Assembly: GCA_965222005.1 (NCBI GenBank)
Contig: OZ244935.1
Span: 1,426,001-1,490,000, forward strand
Reading direction: 5' to 3'
DNA: 64,000 bases
DNA from: CBDCTM01 sp965222005
Lineage (GTDB): Bacteria > Bacteroidota > Bacteroidia > Chitinophagales > Saprospiraceae
Positions 1 to 9,453 of this stretch are shown piece after piece (position 1 is the first letter of the stretch; each line of letters opens with the position of its first letter). Under the pieces are notes generated by a model, which saw only the letters and a program-made list of their open reading frames with translations, did not search any database and had not been told where the DNA came from. The position numbers and the translations under genes are program-made.

Positions 1-2
1 TA

Positions 3-470
3 ATGATGGCCGCAGGGTGGATGTATTGGAACAACCAACAGCCGGAACGCCTCTATCAAGCCTATCACGAGCCCTATGCCAATGAAGCGCTTATCGCTAC
101 CCGCTCGTCTGCAGAGAGGCCAGAATCGAAGCAGTTGCAGAAAGCCTTGAGCTTACAAAAAGCCGGCGATTATCAGGCCAGCATTGCCAAACTTCGGGAG
201 TTGTTGGATGCCCAGCCTGCTCATCCTCTGGGCAGTATGATGCTTGGGGTAGCCTATCTGGAGGAAGGGCAAACGGAAAAGGCCAAAGAGCTGTTGATGA
301 CGGTTCGGATCAATCATGAGTTGTATTATGAGGAAGCCAGTTGGTATCTGGCATTGGCCTATCTGAAGGATGACCAGCCAAGTGCCGCCCGCCCGATACT
401 GGAGGAGCTTAGTCGGCAGGAAGTCGGACTATACCGTGACCGCGCAATCAGCTTATTGGCAGAGTGGTAA
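3..470 (+). CDS. TPR-containing protein, 5' end cut by the window edge
   Basis: The reading frame is open at the window edge, so the visible start is probably internal. The first residues (AAGWMYW) look like the end of a transmembrane helix. They are followed by a short linker and two to three degenerate tetratricopeptide helices (about residues 43-150) with alternating Ala/Leu/Tyr positions. Membrane-anchored TPR proteins with an anti-sigma-like cytosolic N-terminus have this layout in Bacteroidota, but that part lies outside the window and is an inference. It ends 6 bp from the convergent GH3-family gene. A scaffold or envelope-stress role is possible, but no specific function can be assigned. 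Confidence 0.7.
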   Translation: MMAAGWMYWNNQQPERLYQAYHEPYANEALIATRSSAERPESKQLQKALSLQKAGDYQASIAKLRELLDAQPAHPLGSMMLGVAYLEEGQTEKAKELLMTVRINHELYYEEASWYLALAYLKDDQPSAARPILEELSRQEVGLYRDRAISLLAEW

Positions 471-476
471 TAAGCA

Positions 477-2000
477 TTAAAGGCTGGCCAAAATTTCTTC
501 TACATATTTGCGATCATTGGAGAGGCGGGGGACCTTGCTTTGCCCTCCATAGCGGCCTTTTGAGCGAAGCCAGTTGTGGAAAGTGCCTGGGGGCAATACC
601 TGTAGCTGTAGCTGTTCGAGAGCCATACTTTTGTACCGCTTTGCCTCATAATCGGAATTGATCTTTTGCAATTGCTCATCCAGGGTACTGGCAAATGTGC
701 TTACATTTACCGGTGCTTTTTCAAACTCTACCAGCCACTGATGGCCCCCCTTTGCGCTTCCTTCAAAATAGATCGGAGCAACGGTATATTCGGAAAGTAT
801 GGCCCCCGTAGCGCGGCAGCTGGCAGCAATAGCCTGATCGGTATTGGCGATCATTACCTCTTCACCGAACACATTGATATACTGCTGCGTACGGCCTGCA
901 ATGCGGAAAGTGTAAGGATCGGTAGAGGTGAAAGTGATCGTATCGCCAATCTTATATCTCCAAAGACCTGCATTGGTACTAATGACCAACGAATACGTTT
1001 TGCCCGTTTGTACAGCTTCCAAAGGAACACATTGTTCTTCTTCCCGATTTGACTCATCCAGCGGAATGAACTCGTAGTACACCCCATTGTCGAGCAGCAG
1101 TAGCATATCACTACTCTGCAGGTCGAGTTGCGTACCGAAATAGCCTTCAGAGGCATTATAGACATTTAAGTAGATAATCTCATCGGAGGGCAGCATTTGC
1201 TGGAACTGCTCGCGGTAGGGATCAATGTTTACCCCTCCGTGGATGAAAGCTTCAAAATTGGGCCATACTTCGAGCATGTGAGACTTGCCGCTCATTTCCA
1301 GGATATGCCGAAAAAAAACGATTACCCAGCTAGGCACACCGCCCACCATAGTGATTTCGGGTGCAATATCCTTGCGGATAGCAGTCTCAGCCATCAGCTT
1401 GATCTTGCTTTCCCAATCATCCCGAAAGATGACGTCAAAGTCGGGCTCAAAAAAAGGCCGGGCCACTTTCGGCATATTGCGCACCATCAGTGCAGAAACG
1501 TCCCCAAATATGGTTTCGGGATGCGCCTCATAAGCCTTTTGGTTGCCAGACATCAGGAAATTTTTGCCAGCGAATATCTTGCAGCCGGGCTTTTGATTGT
1601 ATAGGATGGTCATCGTATCCCAGGTGCCGCGAATGTGGCAATCTTTAAAATTGATATTGGAAACGGGAATGAATTTACTCTTGTCATTGGTAGTACCGCT
1701 GGATTTGGCGTACATTTTTACCTGCCCGGGCCAAAGCACATCCTGCGCGCCCATCATCATTTGTTGGATAAAAGGCTTTAGTGACTCGTAGTCCTGTAGA
1801 GGAACCCGCTCCGAAAAATCCTTTGCAGATCGCAATCCACTGAAATCATGCTGGCGGCCCCAGGCGGTTTGCTTGCCAGCTTGAACCAACGCATCAAACA
1901 CCTGCCGCTGGGTTTTATGGGGCTCATTCATAAAGGATTCCAGGCGGCGGTAGCGCTGGTGATAATAAAACCGGAATATATTGTTGGCCAGATTCCTCAT
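477..2000 (-). CDS. GH3 auxin-responsive promoter family protein (acyl-adenylating enzyme)
   Basis: This 507-residue protein carries the marks of the GH3 branch of the ANL adenylate-forming superfamily. The ATP phosphate-binding motif SSGTTNDKSK is at residues 100-109, the motif YNASEGYFGT at 281-290 and the adenylate-binding YKIGD at 349-353. Plant GH3 enzymes adenylate an acid and join it to an amino acid. The substrates of bacterial homologues are mostly unknown, so only the chemistry is inferred. The length matches bacterial members. No signal peptide is seen and a cytoplasmic location is expected. It stands alone, convergent with the TPR gene and about 200 bp downstream of uvrA on the same strand. 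Confidence 0.88.
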   Translation of the reverse strand: MRNLANNIFRFYYHQRYRRLESFMNEPHKTQRQVFDALVQAGKQTAWGRQHDFSGLRSAKDFSERVPLQDYESLKPFIQQMMMGAQDVLWPGQVKMYAKSSGTTNDKSKFIPVSNINFKDCHIRGTWDTMTILYNQKPGCKIFAGKNFLMSGNQKAYEAHPETIFGDVSALMVRNMPKVARPFFEPDFDVIFRDDWESKIKLMAETAIRKDIAPEITMVGGVPSWVIVFFRHILEMSGKSHMLEVWPNFEAFIHGGVNIDPYREQFQQMLPSDEIIYLNVYNASEGYFGTQLDLQSSDMLLLLDNGVYYEFIPLDESNREEEQCVPLEAVQTGKTYSLVISTNAGLWRYKIGDTITFTSTDPYTFRIAGRTQQYINVFGEEVMIANTDQAIAASCRATGAILSEYTVAPIYFEGSAKGGHQWLVEFEKAPVNVSTFASTLDEQLQKINSDYEAKRYKSMALEQLQLQVLPPGTFHNWLRSKGRYGGQSKVPRLSNDRKYVEEILASL

Positions 2001-2197
2001 GGATGCCGTTGATGAGTATATATTGCAATAGGCGCTTTGTCGAAAGTAATAAGATTAGATGTTTCGCACAAATTTCGTGGAGGGATTAGGGAAAGTGGGT
2101 AAAATATGGGAGTATCAAAATCCTGGATTTTTTTCTTTCAAGCTTAATCACACAAACTGTAGCAATTAATCTGTTCAATGGCTTGGCGTTCGGGGCA

Positions 2198-5062
2198 CTA
2201 GTTCAACTCCTCCGCCAAAAACTGCCCGGTGTAGCTTTTCTTGGATTTGGCGATCTGCTCAGGAGTGCCTTTAGCTACTATCTTGCCACCTCCTTTGCCA
2301 CCTTCCGGCCCAATGTCAATGATGTAATCAGCGACTTTGACCACATCCATGTTGTGCTCGATGATCACGATGGTATTGCCTTTATCCACTAATTTGTTCA
2401 GTACATGAAGCAGTTGGCGAATATCATCAAAATGCAGGCCGGTGGTAGGCTCATCCAGAATATAAAAAGTATTGCCGGTATCGCGCTTGGCCAATTCTTC
2501 TGAAAGCTTAACGCGCTGTGCTTCGCCGCCGGAAAGGGTAGTAGCCCGCTGGCCAAGGGTGATGTAGCCCAGCCCTACTTCTTCCAACGTCCTTATCTTA
2601 CGGTAAATAGTAGGGATGTTTTGAAAAAACTCCGCCGCTTCGCTCACCGTCATATCCAGCACATCATTGATCGATTTGCCCTTGAACAATATCTCCAGCG
2701 TCTCCCGGTTGTAGCGGCGCCCCATACACTGCTCGCAATCCACCGCCACATCCGGCAAAAAATTCATTTCTATTACCCGCTTGCCGGCACCCTGACAAAC
2801 TTCGCAGCGCCCTCCTTTTACATTGAAAGAAAAGCGCCCCGGTTTGTAGCCACGAATTTTGGCCTCCGGCAATTCTGAAAATATCTTGCGAATGTCGGTA
2901 AACACTCCGGTATAAGTAGCGGGGTTGGAGCGTGGCGTGCGGCCAATGGGCGATTGGTCAATTTCAATCACCTTATCGATATGCTCCAATCCTTTGATCG
3001 ATTGATATGGAAGGGGTTTTTGGCGGCTCTTATAAAAATGCTGACGAAGAATCGGATACAGCGTCTCATTGATGAGCGATGACTTGCCGCTGCCGCTTAC
3101 TCCCGTCACACAGCAAAAGGTGCCGAGTGGGATTTTGATATTCACCTTCTGCAAATTATTACCCCAAGCACCACTTAGTGCCAAAAAATTTCCGTTGCCT
3201 TTTCGGCGCTTCTCAGGGATTTCGATCTTCTTTTCATTTTTGAGATAAGTGGAGGTGAGCGTCTTGTTTCGCTTGACAAAGTCAGCAGGTCGGCCATGAC
3301 CTACCAATTCGCCGCCATGCTTGCCGGCACCTGGGCCCAGGTCGATCAAATAATCAGAGGCCAGCATGATTTCCTTATCGTGTTCCACCACCAGCACCGT
3401 ATTGCCGATGTCCGACAATTCGCGCAGTGCTTCGATGAGGCGCTGATTGTCGCGTTGGTGCAGGCCGATGCTGGGCTCGTCGAGGATGTAAGTGATGCCA
3501 GTGAGTTGCGAGCCGATCTGCGTTGCGAGCCGAATGCGTTGCGCCTCGCCGCCCGACAGGGTTCGGGCCGGCCGGGTGAGCGACAGATAGTCAAGGCCCA
3601 CATGTAGTAAAAACCCGAGGCGCAACCTAATCTCTTTGAGAATATCACGGGCGATGCGCTTTTGGCGTTCGCTGAGTTTGGTGTCGAGCCGGTTCATCCA
3701 GTCAGCCAATTGGCTGATATCCATTTCGGCCAGCTCGGCAATATTTTTTCCGGCCAGTTTGAAATGCCTGGATTCCTTTCTAAGGCGCTCCCCTTCACAA
3801 TCGGAGCAGGTGTCGATAGTCATAAACTCTTCTGACCAGGTACGGATTTTATCAGAGGAGGACTCATTGTACCAGCGCCCCAGCATGTTCACCAGCCCTT
3901 CGTAGGCCAGATTGTAGGTGAAGTCGTGTTTGCTGTATTTTAGATTTATACTAAAGGTGTCGTCACCGCCATACAAAATGGAATGCAAGGCTTTGTCAGG
4001 AATATCTTTTACAGGTGTACTGAAAGTAAACTGGTATTTTTTGGCGATGGCCCGAAGTTGCTTGAAAGTCATATTGTTGCGCACTTCGCCAAAAGGGACA
4101 ATCCCCGCCTCATTGATGCTTTTGGTGTCATCGGGGATCACCTTTTCCATGTCCACTTTGTGTAGCCGCCCCAGTCCTTTGCAGCTTGGGCAGGCTCCGT
4201 AAGGCGAGTTGAAAGAAAAGGCATTTGGGGAGGGCTCTTCATAAGACAGACCGGAATCGGGGTCCATCAGATGCCTGCTATAGGGAAAAAGTGCTTCACT
4301 ATCATGGTTCATCACAAACACCAGATTATTGCCCATCTTGAGTGCTGTGGCGAGCGAAGAGGCGAGGCGCTCTTTCCGTTCTTTGCTAACTTTAATGCGA
4401 TCAATCACCACTTCGATGTCATGTACTTTGTAACGGTCGAGCTGTATGCCGGCGCTAATGTCAAGCACCACGCCATCTACCCGGACTTTAGTGTAGCCCT
4501 GCTTGCGCACCTGATCAAAAAGCTCTCTGTAGTGGCCCTTGCGGCCACGCACCAAAGGAGCTAACAGCAATATTTTTTTGTTTTTGAAATGGCTGAAGAT
4601 GTGCTCCACCATTTGCTCTTCATTGTACTTCACCATCTTCTTTCCCGTAGCGTGCGAGTAGGCTTCGCCGATACGAGCATACAGCAGGCGCATAAAGTCA
4701 TAAACCTCAGTGATGGTACCAACGGTGGACCGGGGGTTGCGGCCGGTCGTTTTTTGCTCGATAGAAATTACCGGGCTCAGGCCGGTGATCTTCTCTACAT
4801 CCGGCCGTTCCATATCACCGATAAATTGGCGGGCATAAGCGGTGAAGGTCTCCATGTATCTCCGCTGCCCTTCTGCATAAATGGTATCAAAAGCCAGGGA
4901 GGATTTACCACTGCCGCTAATGCCGGTAATCACCACAAATTGGTTGCGCGGAATCAGTACATCAATATCTTTGAGATTGTGCTCCCGAGCACCGATCACT
5001 TCAATGAAATCATGCTCCAATCGTCCATTTCCCTTGAATCTTTGTTTCGCTTTTTTTGCCAT
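2198..5062 (-). CDS. uvrA: Excinuclease ABC subunit A
   Basis: UvrA recognises DNA damage and loads UvrB in nucleotide excision repair. Both ABC modules are complete: Walker A motifs near residues 47-55 and 655, and LSGGEAQR signatures near 502 and 839. The C-terminal zinc module (CEVC, then CEQC) and a CxxCxGxRL motif are intact. In the first zinc module only the second half (ACPSC) remains. The expected preceding CxxC reads as HLMDPDSGLSY, so that finger has lost two ligands. The start at 5062 (MAKKAKQRF) is preferred over an upstream in-frame start at 5089, because a TAnnTTTG box at 5097-5104 puts the transcript start near 5090. The 954-residue length fits the family. Confidence 0.96.
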   Translation of the reverse strand: MAKKAKQRFKGNGRLEHDFIEVIGAREHNLKDIDVLIPRNQFVVITGISGSGKSSLAFDTIYAEGQRRYMETFTAYARQFIGDMERPDVEKITGLSPVISIEQKTTGRNPRSTVGTITEVYDFMRLLYARIGEAYSHATGKKMVKYNEEQMVEHIFSHFKNKKILLLAPLVRGRKGHYRELFDQVRKQGYTKVRVDGVVLDISAGIQLDRYKVHDIEVVIDRIKVSKERKERLASSLATALKMGNNLVFVMNHDSEALFPYSRHLMDPDSGLSYEEPSPNAFSFNSPYGACPSCKGLGRLHKVDMEKVIPDDTKSINEAGIVPFGEVRNNMTFKQLRAIAKKYQFTFSTPVKDIPDKALHSILYGGDDTFSINLKYSKHDFTYNLAYEGLVNMLGRWYNESSSDKIRTWSEEFMTIDTCSDCEGERLRKESRHFKLAGKNIAELAEMDISQLADWMNRLDTKLSERQKRIARDILKEIRLRLGFLLHVGLDYLSLTRPARTLSGGEAQRIRLATQIGSQLTGITYILDEPSIGLHQRDNQRLIEALRELSDIGNTVLVVEHDKEIMLASDYLIDLGPGAGKHGGELVGHGRPADFVKRNKTLTSTYLKNEKKIEIPEKRRKGNGNFLALSGAWGNNLQKVNIKIPLGTFCCVTGVSGSGKSSLINETLYPILRQHFYKSRQKPLPYQSIKGLEHIDKVIEIDQSPIGRTPRSNPATYTGVFTDIRKIFSELPEAKIRGYKPGRFSFNVKGGRCEVCQGAGKRVIEMNFLPDVAVDCEQCMGRRYNRETLEILFKGKSINDVLDMTVSEAAEFFQNIPTIYRKIRTLEEVGLGYITLGQRATTLSGGEAQRVKLSEELAKRDTGNTFYILDEPTTGLHFDDIRQLLHVLNKLVDKGNTIVIIEHNMDVVKVADYIIDIGPEGGKGGGKIVAKGTPEQIAKSKKSYTGQFLAEELN

Positions 5063-5096
5063 AATTTTATTGAGATAAACGGCCCCCACGAATCAG

Positions 5097-5104
5097 CAAA
5101 GATA
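5097..5104 (-). promoter_or_regulatory. Bacteroidota -7 box upstream of uvrA
   Basis: TATCTTTG on the minus strand matches the Bacteroidota consensus TAnnTTTG, about 35 bp before the chosen uvrA start. No clear -33 TTTG box is seen at the expected distance, so the call rests on the -7 element and its position. Confidence 0.5.
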
Positions 5105-5161
5105 GAAAAAGCGCCCGGGATAACCTAGCATTTTTTAAAAGGCAAGCACATAAAAGCGGCC

Positions 5162-7282
5162 CTAACGAACCAATAGCACATCGCCGCTGAAGAGAGCCTC
5201 ATGACCGTCAATAAAGCGAATTTTAATAACATACACAAAGACGCCTATCTCCTGCTGCTCACCCCGGAAACGCCCATCCCATCTGCATTCCGGGTCGCCA
5301 GGCAGGCTGTTTCGATGCTGGAATACCAATGCTCCCCAGCGGTCATACACCTGAAAGGACAAAACCTCCGCTACATCTTTTCCCGCAAATAGTTCAAAAT
5401 AATCATTGATGCCATCCGCATTGGGGCTAAAAACGTTGGGAATGAATAAATCATAGTTTTTAATCAGGGAAAGTTGGATGGAGGCTTCAGCCTGGCAGCC
5501 ATTGCTGTCGGTTACAAGTAGCTGATAAACAATATCCTCAAATGGCCGGGCGAGCGGAGATGCACATTGAATACAATCCAACCCGATGGCAGGCGACCAG
5601 GATGATTGATAGGGCTGGCTGGCAGAAATACGGGCTCGGAGTTCAAAGGCACAGCCCAAAGGAAGGCTGGTATCTCGGGGCAATGAAATGACAATAGGTG
5701 CAGGCTGTCTGATGTGTATCGAAGTATCCAGCTCACAGCCATTTTCGTCCTCTATAAGCAAGGAGTACGTGCCGGCCTCTACTTGCTCGAACAGCGGATA
5801 GGCGCTGGTAGCTCTTTCTCCAAATGTAAACACAAAATTGCCAGTACCGCCGGAGGGCAGAAGCAGCACCCGACCATCATCTCCGCCAAAGCAGGAAGGA
5901 GTCATTACATCGGCATCAAAGGTCAGTTCAGGAGGCTCGGTGAGCGCAATACTTTTTTCAGCCAGGCATCCTTTGGCATCTGTAAGGGTGAGGGCGTAGG
6001 TGCCGGCCTGCAAGCCGCTGATGTCCGCCGAAGTGGAGCCTGTACTCCAGAAATATTGCCAGGGCGGCAAACCGGCAAAGGGCATAGCAGCCAGTTCTCC
6101 ATCGCTCAAACCCGCACAGCTGGGCAGCTGGGTTTTTATAGAAATCGTGGCTTCCGAAAGAAAATAAGCTACAAAGCAGATAGAAGAATCGCAGCCGAGA
6201 TAATTGGTGAAAATATCGCAAATGACTGTGTCGCGAGTGATGGGAACACCAAAATAATAGATCGTATCACCTGGGCATAAGGTGTCGATGCGCGTCTCGG
6301 TATAGGAAGTGTCGATAGCTGCCACATTCAAAAAAACCAGGGAATCGCAACCATTATAAGCAGAGTATTGAAAGACCAGCTGGGTGTCAGCAGGCACCAG
6401 TTCGCCTGCAAATGGCAAAAGCAGGTTCGCGCAGATGCTGGTGTCGATGTGGTGGTCGGCATTTTCCAGCACGATTACTGTAAAGGTATCTACAAAGGCT
6501 GATTCTGTCAGGCTGAAACGGATATCGTCAATGGCAAAGTCATTGCCAAACGGAATGGTGCTTTGGTTGGTAATGCAAATGGTAGCAGTAGTATGGTTGG
6601 CAGAATACCACGCTTCCGAAAATTCCTCCCAAAAGCACAGCATGTCATCCACTTCAAGCTCATCTCCTAATGGTACATCATTGATGGAAAACTGTAGCAG
6701 AGATGGTTCCGTAGGATGGACGTTGGTTATCCAGGCAGAAAAATCATAAACCCGACCAGGTACCACCCCAACCGTCTGGCACCATACATTTTCATCCGGC
6801 TCGGTGGCTCCATCCACCACCATCATCAGGTCATCGGCAGAGGGGCTGTGATCGGAGCAATCGCCAAAGCCGCCATTGAACTGAGCCGGGCTGGTAAAGA
6901 TGCCATAAAAGCCTTGCTGATAAGTGCCGTTGGGGGTATAATTATAATCACTTGCAAAACCAATGTTACCCTGGCTAAAGTCACCGTTGCGCACCAAATT
7001 TATATTGGGCACGGGCTCAACGCGCACCAGGTAAGTAGTAGTGACTTCCGGCTGAACGGTAGGATTGTAGATAGTAAGATCGCTGATATTGACATTGGGC
7101 GACCAGCTATAACTGAGCTGGTTAGGAGTGGTGAGCAATTGTATCGATTCACCCTGGCAAATGATCAGCGTGTCCGAACTGCTTGCCGGCAAGCTAAAGA
7201 CCAGGCTCATCAATAGGGCAGTTGCCATCCAATGATTCAGCAGCAATTTGCAAAACAACGGTTTTGTGTTCTGGATATTCAT
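5162..7282 (-). CDS. Secreted T9SS type B cargo with gliding-motility-type C-terminal domain
   Basis: A 706-residue exported protein. A hydrophobic signal segment lies near residues 18-35. It is followed by an Ig-like region resembling other Bacteroidota surface proteins, a stretch that looks like a carbohydrate- or lectin-like fold (NLVRNGDFSQG), and two SprB-type repeats (about 385-530, motifs CxGxxDG and SxAYPL). The C-terminal ~90 residues begin IPNVFSPNADGINDYF and continue with VYDRWGALVF, the classic gliding-motility-associated (CHU_C) domain that directs export by type IX secretion. It is expected on the cell surface or released. Its ATG overlaps the TGA of the purine nucleoside phosphorylase gene by 4 bp, suggesting translational coupling to an unrelated cytosolic enzyme. 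Confidence 0.92.
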   Translation of the reverse strand: MNIQNTKPLFCKLLLNHWMATALLMSLVFSLPASSSDTLIICQGESIQLLTTPNQLSYSWSPNVNISDLTIYNPTVQPEVTTTYLVRVEPVPNINLVRNGDFSQGNIGFASDYNYTPNGTYQQGFYGIFTSPAQFNGGFGDCSDHSPSADDLMMVVDGATEPDENVWCQTVGVVPGRVYDFSAWITNVHPTEPSLLQFSINDVPLGDELEVDDMLCFWEEFSEAWYSANHTTATICITNQSTIPFGNDFAIDDIRFSLTESAFVDTFTVIVLENADHHIDTSICANLLLPFAGELVPADTQLVFQYSAYNGCDSLVFLNVAAIDTSYTETRIDTLCPGDTIYYFGVPITRDTVICDIFTNYLGCDSSICFVAYFLSEATISIKTQLPSCAGLSDGELAAMPFAGLPPWQYFWSTGSTSADISGLQAGTYALTLTDAKGCLAEKSIALTEPPELTFDADVMTPSCFGGDDGRVLLLPSGGTGNFVFTFGERATSAYPLFEQVEAGTYSLLIEDENGCELDTSIHIRQPAPIVISLPRDTSLPLGCAFELRARISASQPYQSSWSPAIGLDCIQCASPLARPFEDIVYQLLVTDSNGCQAEASIQLSLIKNYDLFIPNVFSPNADGINDYFELFAGKDVAEVLSFQVYDRWGALVFQHRNSLPGDPECRWDGRFRGEQQEIGVFVYVIKIRFIDGHEALFSGDVLLVR

Positions 7283-8100
7283 GAGAGGGCTTTTATCAAA
7301 TCCCTTACAATGAGTTCCATTTTGGGAGCAGCCTTCACCGCCAGCTCGATGACCTCTTCCACCGTAGTTTCTTTAATTACTTCTTTGGGATAGCACTGGT
7401 TGGAAACTACAGAAATAGCAAAGACTGTTAAGCCCATATGCCGAGCCACGATTACCTCCGGCACAGTGGACATGCCCACCAAATCGGCACCGATGCGATG
7501 GAGAAATTCATACTCGGCCGGGCTTTCCAAATTGGGGCCCGGCAGGCAGGCATACACGCCTTGATGCGCTCGAATGCCGTTTTGCGCCGCCAATAGCATT
7601 GCCTTCTGGTTGAGTTCCCGGCTGTAGGCATTCGAGAGGTCCGGGAAGCGGGGCCCAAGTCGTTCGTCATTGGCTCCACGCAGCGGATTGTCCGGCTGAA
7701 AATTGATATGATCCTTAATAAATACGATATCTCCTGGATGGATGTGCTGATTGGTACTGCCCGACACATTGGAAACGATTAATTGCCGGACGCCCAAAAA
7801 TTTCAACACTCTTACCGGGAAAGTGACTTGTTGCATGCTGTAGCCTTCGTAATAATGAAAACGCCCCGCCATTGCAACGATTCCCTGCCCTTCCAGGTAC
7901 CCAAACACCAGTTTGCTTTTGTGGCTTTGTACGGTAGATTGAGGAAAGTGAGGAATGTTCTGATATTCAATTTCAGCGCTTTGCTCAATATGGCTAGTCA
8001 AGTCACCCAAGCCGGTACCGAGAATAATCCCGATTTTGGGAGCATGGCTTGTCCGGGCTCTGATAGCAGCAACAGCTTCCTGAATTTGATCGTATATCAT
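7279..8100 (-). CDS. punA: Purine nucleoside phosphorylase (trimeric, inosine/guanosine type)
   Basis: This enzyme cleaves purine nucleosides with phosphate to free base and ribose-1-phosphate. At 273 residues it has the length of the trimeric PNP family. Visible motifs are the phosphate-site loop ILGTGLG, GRFHYYEGY, the NVSGS loop, and the base-site segment GPNLESPAEYEF followed by GADLVGMSTVPE and SNQ. The ATG at 8100 is chosen over a TTG at 8118 that would overlap mqnC. It starts 11 bp after mqnC and ends overlapping the secreted protein gene, so the three are probably co-transcribed. Linkage to mqnC hints that it could recycle purine or nucleoside products of the futalosine pathway, which is an inference. 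Confidence 0.93.
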   Translation of the reverse strand: MIYDQIQEAVAAIRARTSHAPKIGIILGTGLGDLTSHIEQSAEIEYQNIPHFPQSTVQSHKSKLVFGYLEGQGIVAMAGRFHYYEGYSMQQVTFPVRVLKFLGVRQLIVSNVSGSTNQHIHPGDIVFIKDHINFQPDNPLRGANDERLGPRFPDLSNAYSRELNQKAMLLAAQNGIRAHQGVYACLPGPNLESPAEYEFLHRIGADLVGMSTVPEVIVARHMGLTVFAISVVSNQCYPKEVIKETTVEEVIELAVKAAPKMELIVRDLIKALS

Positions 8101-8110
8101 GGTGCAAGAT

Positions 8111-9253
8111 TCAATCAACTATCAACTGCTGGCGATCGAGGTCCTGTTGGCGAATGTTGGCCGGCACTTCCCGAAATTCGTACTCCTGATTGCGCAGCCG
8201 TGCTTCAAATCCAGCTTCCCGGATGGCCTGTTGGATGCCATCGGCTGTAAAGCGATAGGCTGCCCCTGCCGCCGACACCACATTCTCTTCAATCATAATG
8301 CTGCCAAAATCATTGGCTCCGGCATGCAGGCATACTTGCGCAACCTGCTTGCCAACGGTGAGCCAGGAAGCTTGAATATTGATAATATTGGGTAACATAA
8401 TCCGACTCATGGCAATCATGCGTACATACTCATCGCCCGTACAGCTGTTGCGCGCGCGCTTAATTTTTTTGAGTATGGTATCCTCATCCTGAAAGGGCCA
8501 GGGGATAAAGGCGAGGAACCCCTTAGCATCTTCGGGCTTTTCGGATTGCACCTGCCGGATGTCGGCAAAATGCTGCATTCGTTCAAGGTTAGTCTCAATA
8601 TGGCCGAACATCATAGTAGCAGAGGTGGTGAGTCCGACCCGGTGTGCAGCACGCATGACATTGAGCCATTCTTGCCGTCCACATTTTCCTTTGGAAATGA
8701 GCCGCCTGACGCGATCGCTTAGTATTTCTGCCCCGGCCCCGGGCAGGCTGTCGAGTCCGGCAGCCTTAAGGGCTGTGAGCACTTCAAAATGGGTAGATTG
8801 TTCCAGTTTGGTGATATGCGCCACTTCCGGCGGGCCGAGGGCGTGCAGTTTGAGCGAGGGATAAACACTTTTGAGTTCGCCAAACAAATCACAATAGTAT
8901 TGCAGCCCAAGCTCCGGGTGGTGCCCTCCTTGCAGCAGCAATTGCTCACCGCCGAATTCAAACAATTCGTCAATTTTTTGGCGGTACTCATCTATCGAGG
9001 TTATGTACGACTCTTCATGTCCGGGGCGGCGATAAAAGTTACAAAACTTGCAATTGGCAATACAAACATTGGTAGTATTGGAGTTTCGGTCGATGATCCA
9101 ACTTACTACATTGCCCGGTACGTGCTGCTGCCGCAACTGATTGCCCACATAGGCCAACTCGGCAGTGCCGGCTTGTTCGAAAAGAAAGACGCCTTCTTCG
9201 GGATTCAGAAACTCCAGCCGCAGGGCTTTGTGGAGCAACTCATCAGTGCGCAT
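8111..9253 (-). CDS. mqnC: Cyclic dehypoxanthine futalosine synthase, radical SAM
   Basis: MqnC performs the radical cyclisation step of the futalosine route to menaquinone. The iron-sulfur motif CIANCKFC gives cysteines at residues 64, 68 and 71 (CX3CX2C). It is preceded by the MqnC-typical IDRNSNTTN and followed near the C-terminus by NDFGSIMIEENVVSAAG. These traits separate it from the related MqnE. The chosen ATG at 9253 (MRTDELL) gives 380 residues. A longer start at 9301 would run past the promoter box at 9291-9298. Other mqn genes are not in the window. It heads a run with punA and a T9SS cargo gene. Confidence 0.93.
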   Translation of the reverse strand: MRTDELLHKALRLEFLNPEEGVFLFEQAGTAELAYVGNQLRQQHVPGNVVSWIIDRNSNTTNVCIANCKFCNFYRRPGHEESYITSIDEYRQKIDELFEFGGEQLLLQGGHHPELGLQYYCDLFGELKSVYPSLKLHALGPPEVAHITKLEQSTHFEVLTALKAAGLDSLPGAGAEILSDRVRRLISKGKCGRQEWLNVMRAAHRVGLTTSATMMFGHIETNLERMQHFADIRQVQSEKPEDAKGFLAFIPWPFQDEDTILKKIKRARNSCTGDEYVRMIAMSRIMLPNIINIQASWLTVGKQVAQVCLHAGANDFGSIMIEENVVSAAGAAYRFTADGIQQAIREAGFEARLRNQEYEFREVPANIRQQDLDRQQLIVD

Positions 9254-9290
9254 GGATAGAATGTTATAAATGATACAATTGTCTATTAAA

Positions 9291-9298
9291 CAAAGATA
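9291..9298 (-). promoter_or_regulatory. Bacteroidota -7 box upstream of mqnC
   Basis: TATCTTTG on the minus strand fits TAnnTTTG. It implies a transcript start near 9284 and a leader of about 30 nt to the ATG at 9253. No convincing -33 box was found. Confidence 0.5.
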
Positions 9299-9360
9299 CA
9301 AAAGTAGGGTTTAGCAGAAGGGCTAATCATTTCAACAGAATAGCGAAATAAAGCGAGGCA

Positions 9361-9391
9361 TTGCGTGATGTTGAATAAATATGTATATTTG
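9361..9391 (+). promoter_or_regulatory. Promoter of the rimP-nusA transcript
   Basis: A -33 TTG at 9361-9363 and a -7 box TATATTTG at 9384-9391 are separated by 20 bp, the normal Bacteroidota spacing. Transcription should start near 9398, just before the leader hairpin at 9411-9432. Confidence 0.7.
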
Positions 9392-9410
9392 CAACACAGT
9401 TACTCGATAG

Positions 9411-9441
9411 AGAGGGAACAAATGTTCCCTCTTTTTATTTT
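9411..9441 (+). promoter_or_regulatory. Leader hairpin with T-rich tail upstream of rimP
   Basis: Two perfect 10-nt arms, AGAGGGAACA (9411-9420) and TGTTCCCTCT (9423-9432), are separated by AA and followed by TTTTATTTT. It lies between the promoter and the rimP ATG, so it would be transcribed as an intrinsic-terminator-like structure in the leader. An attenuator, an mRNA stabiliser, or a leftover terminator of a short leader RNA are all possible. With a 2-nt loop it may also act as a DNA palindrome for a dimeric protein. Confidence 0.65.
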
Positions 9442-9453
9442 CTATAAGTTGTA

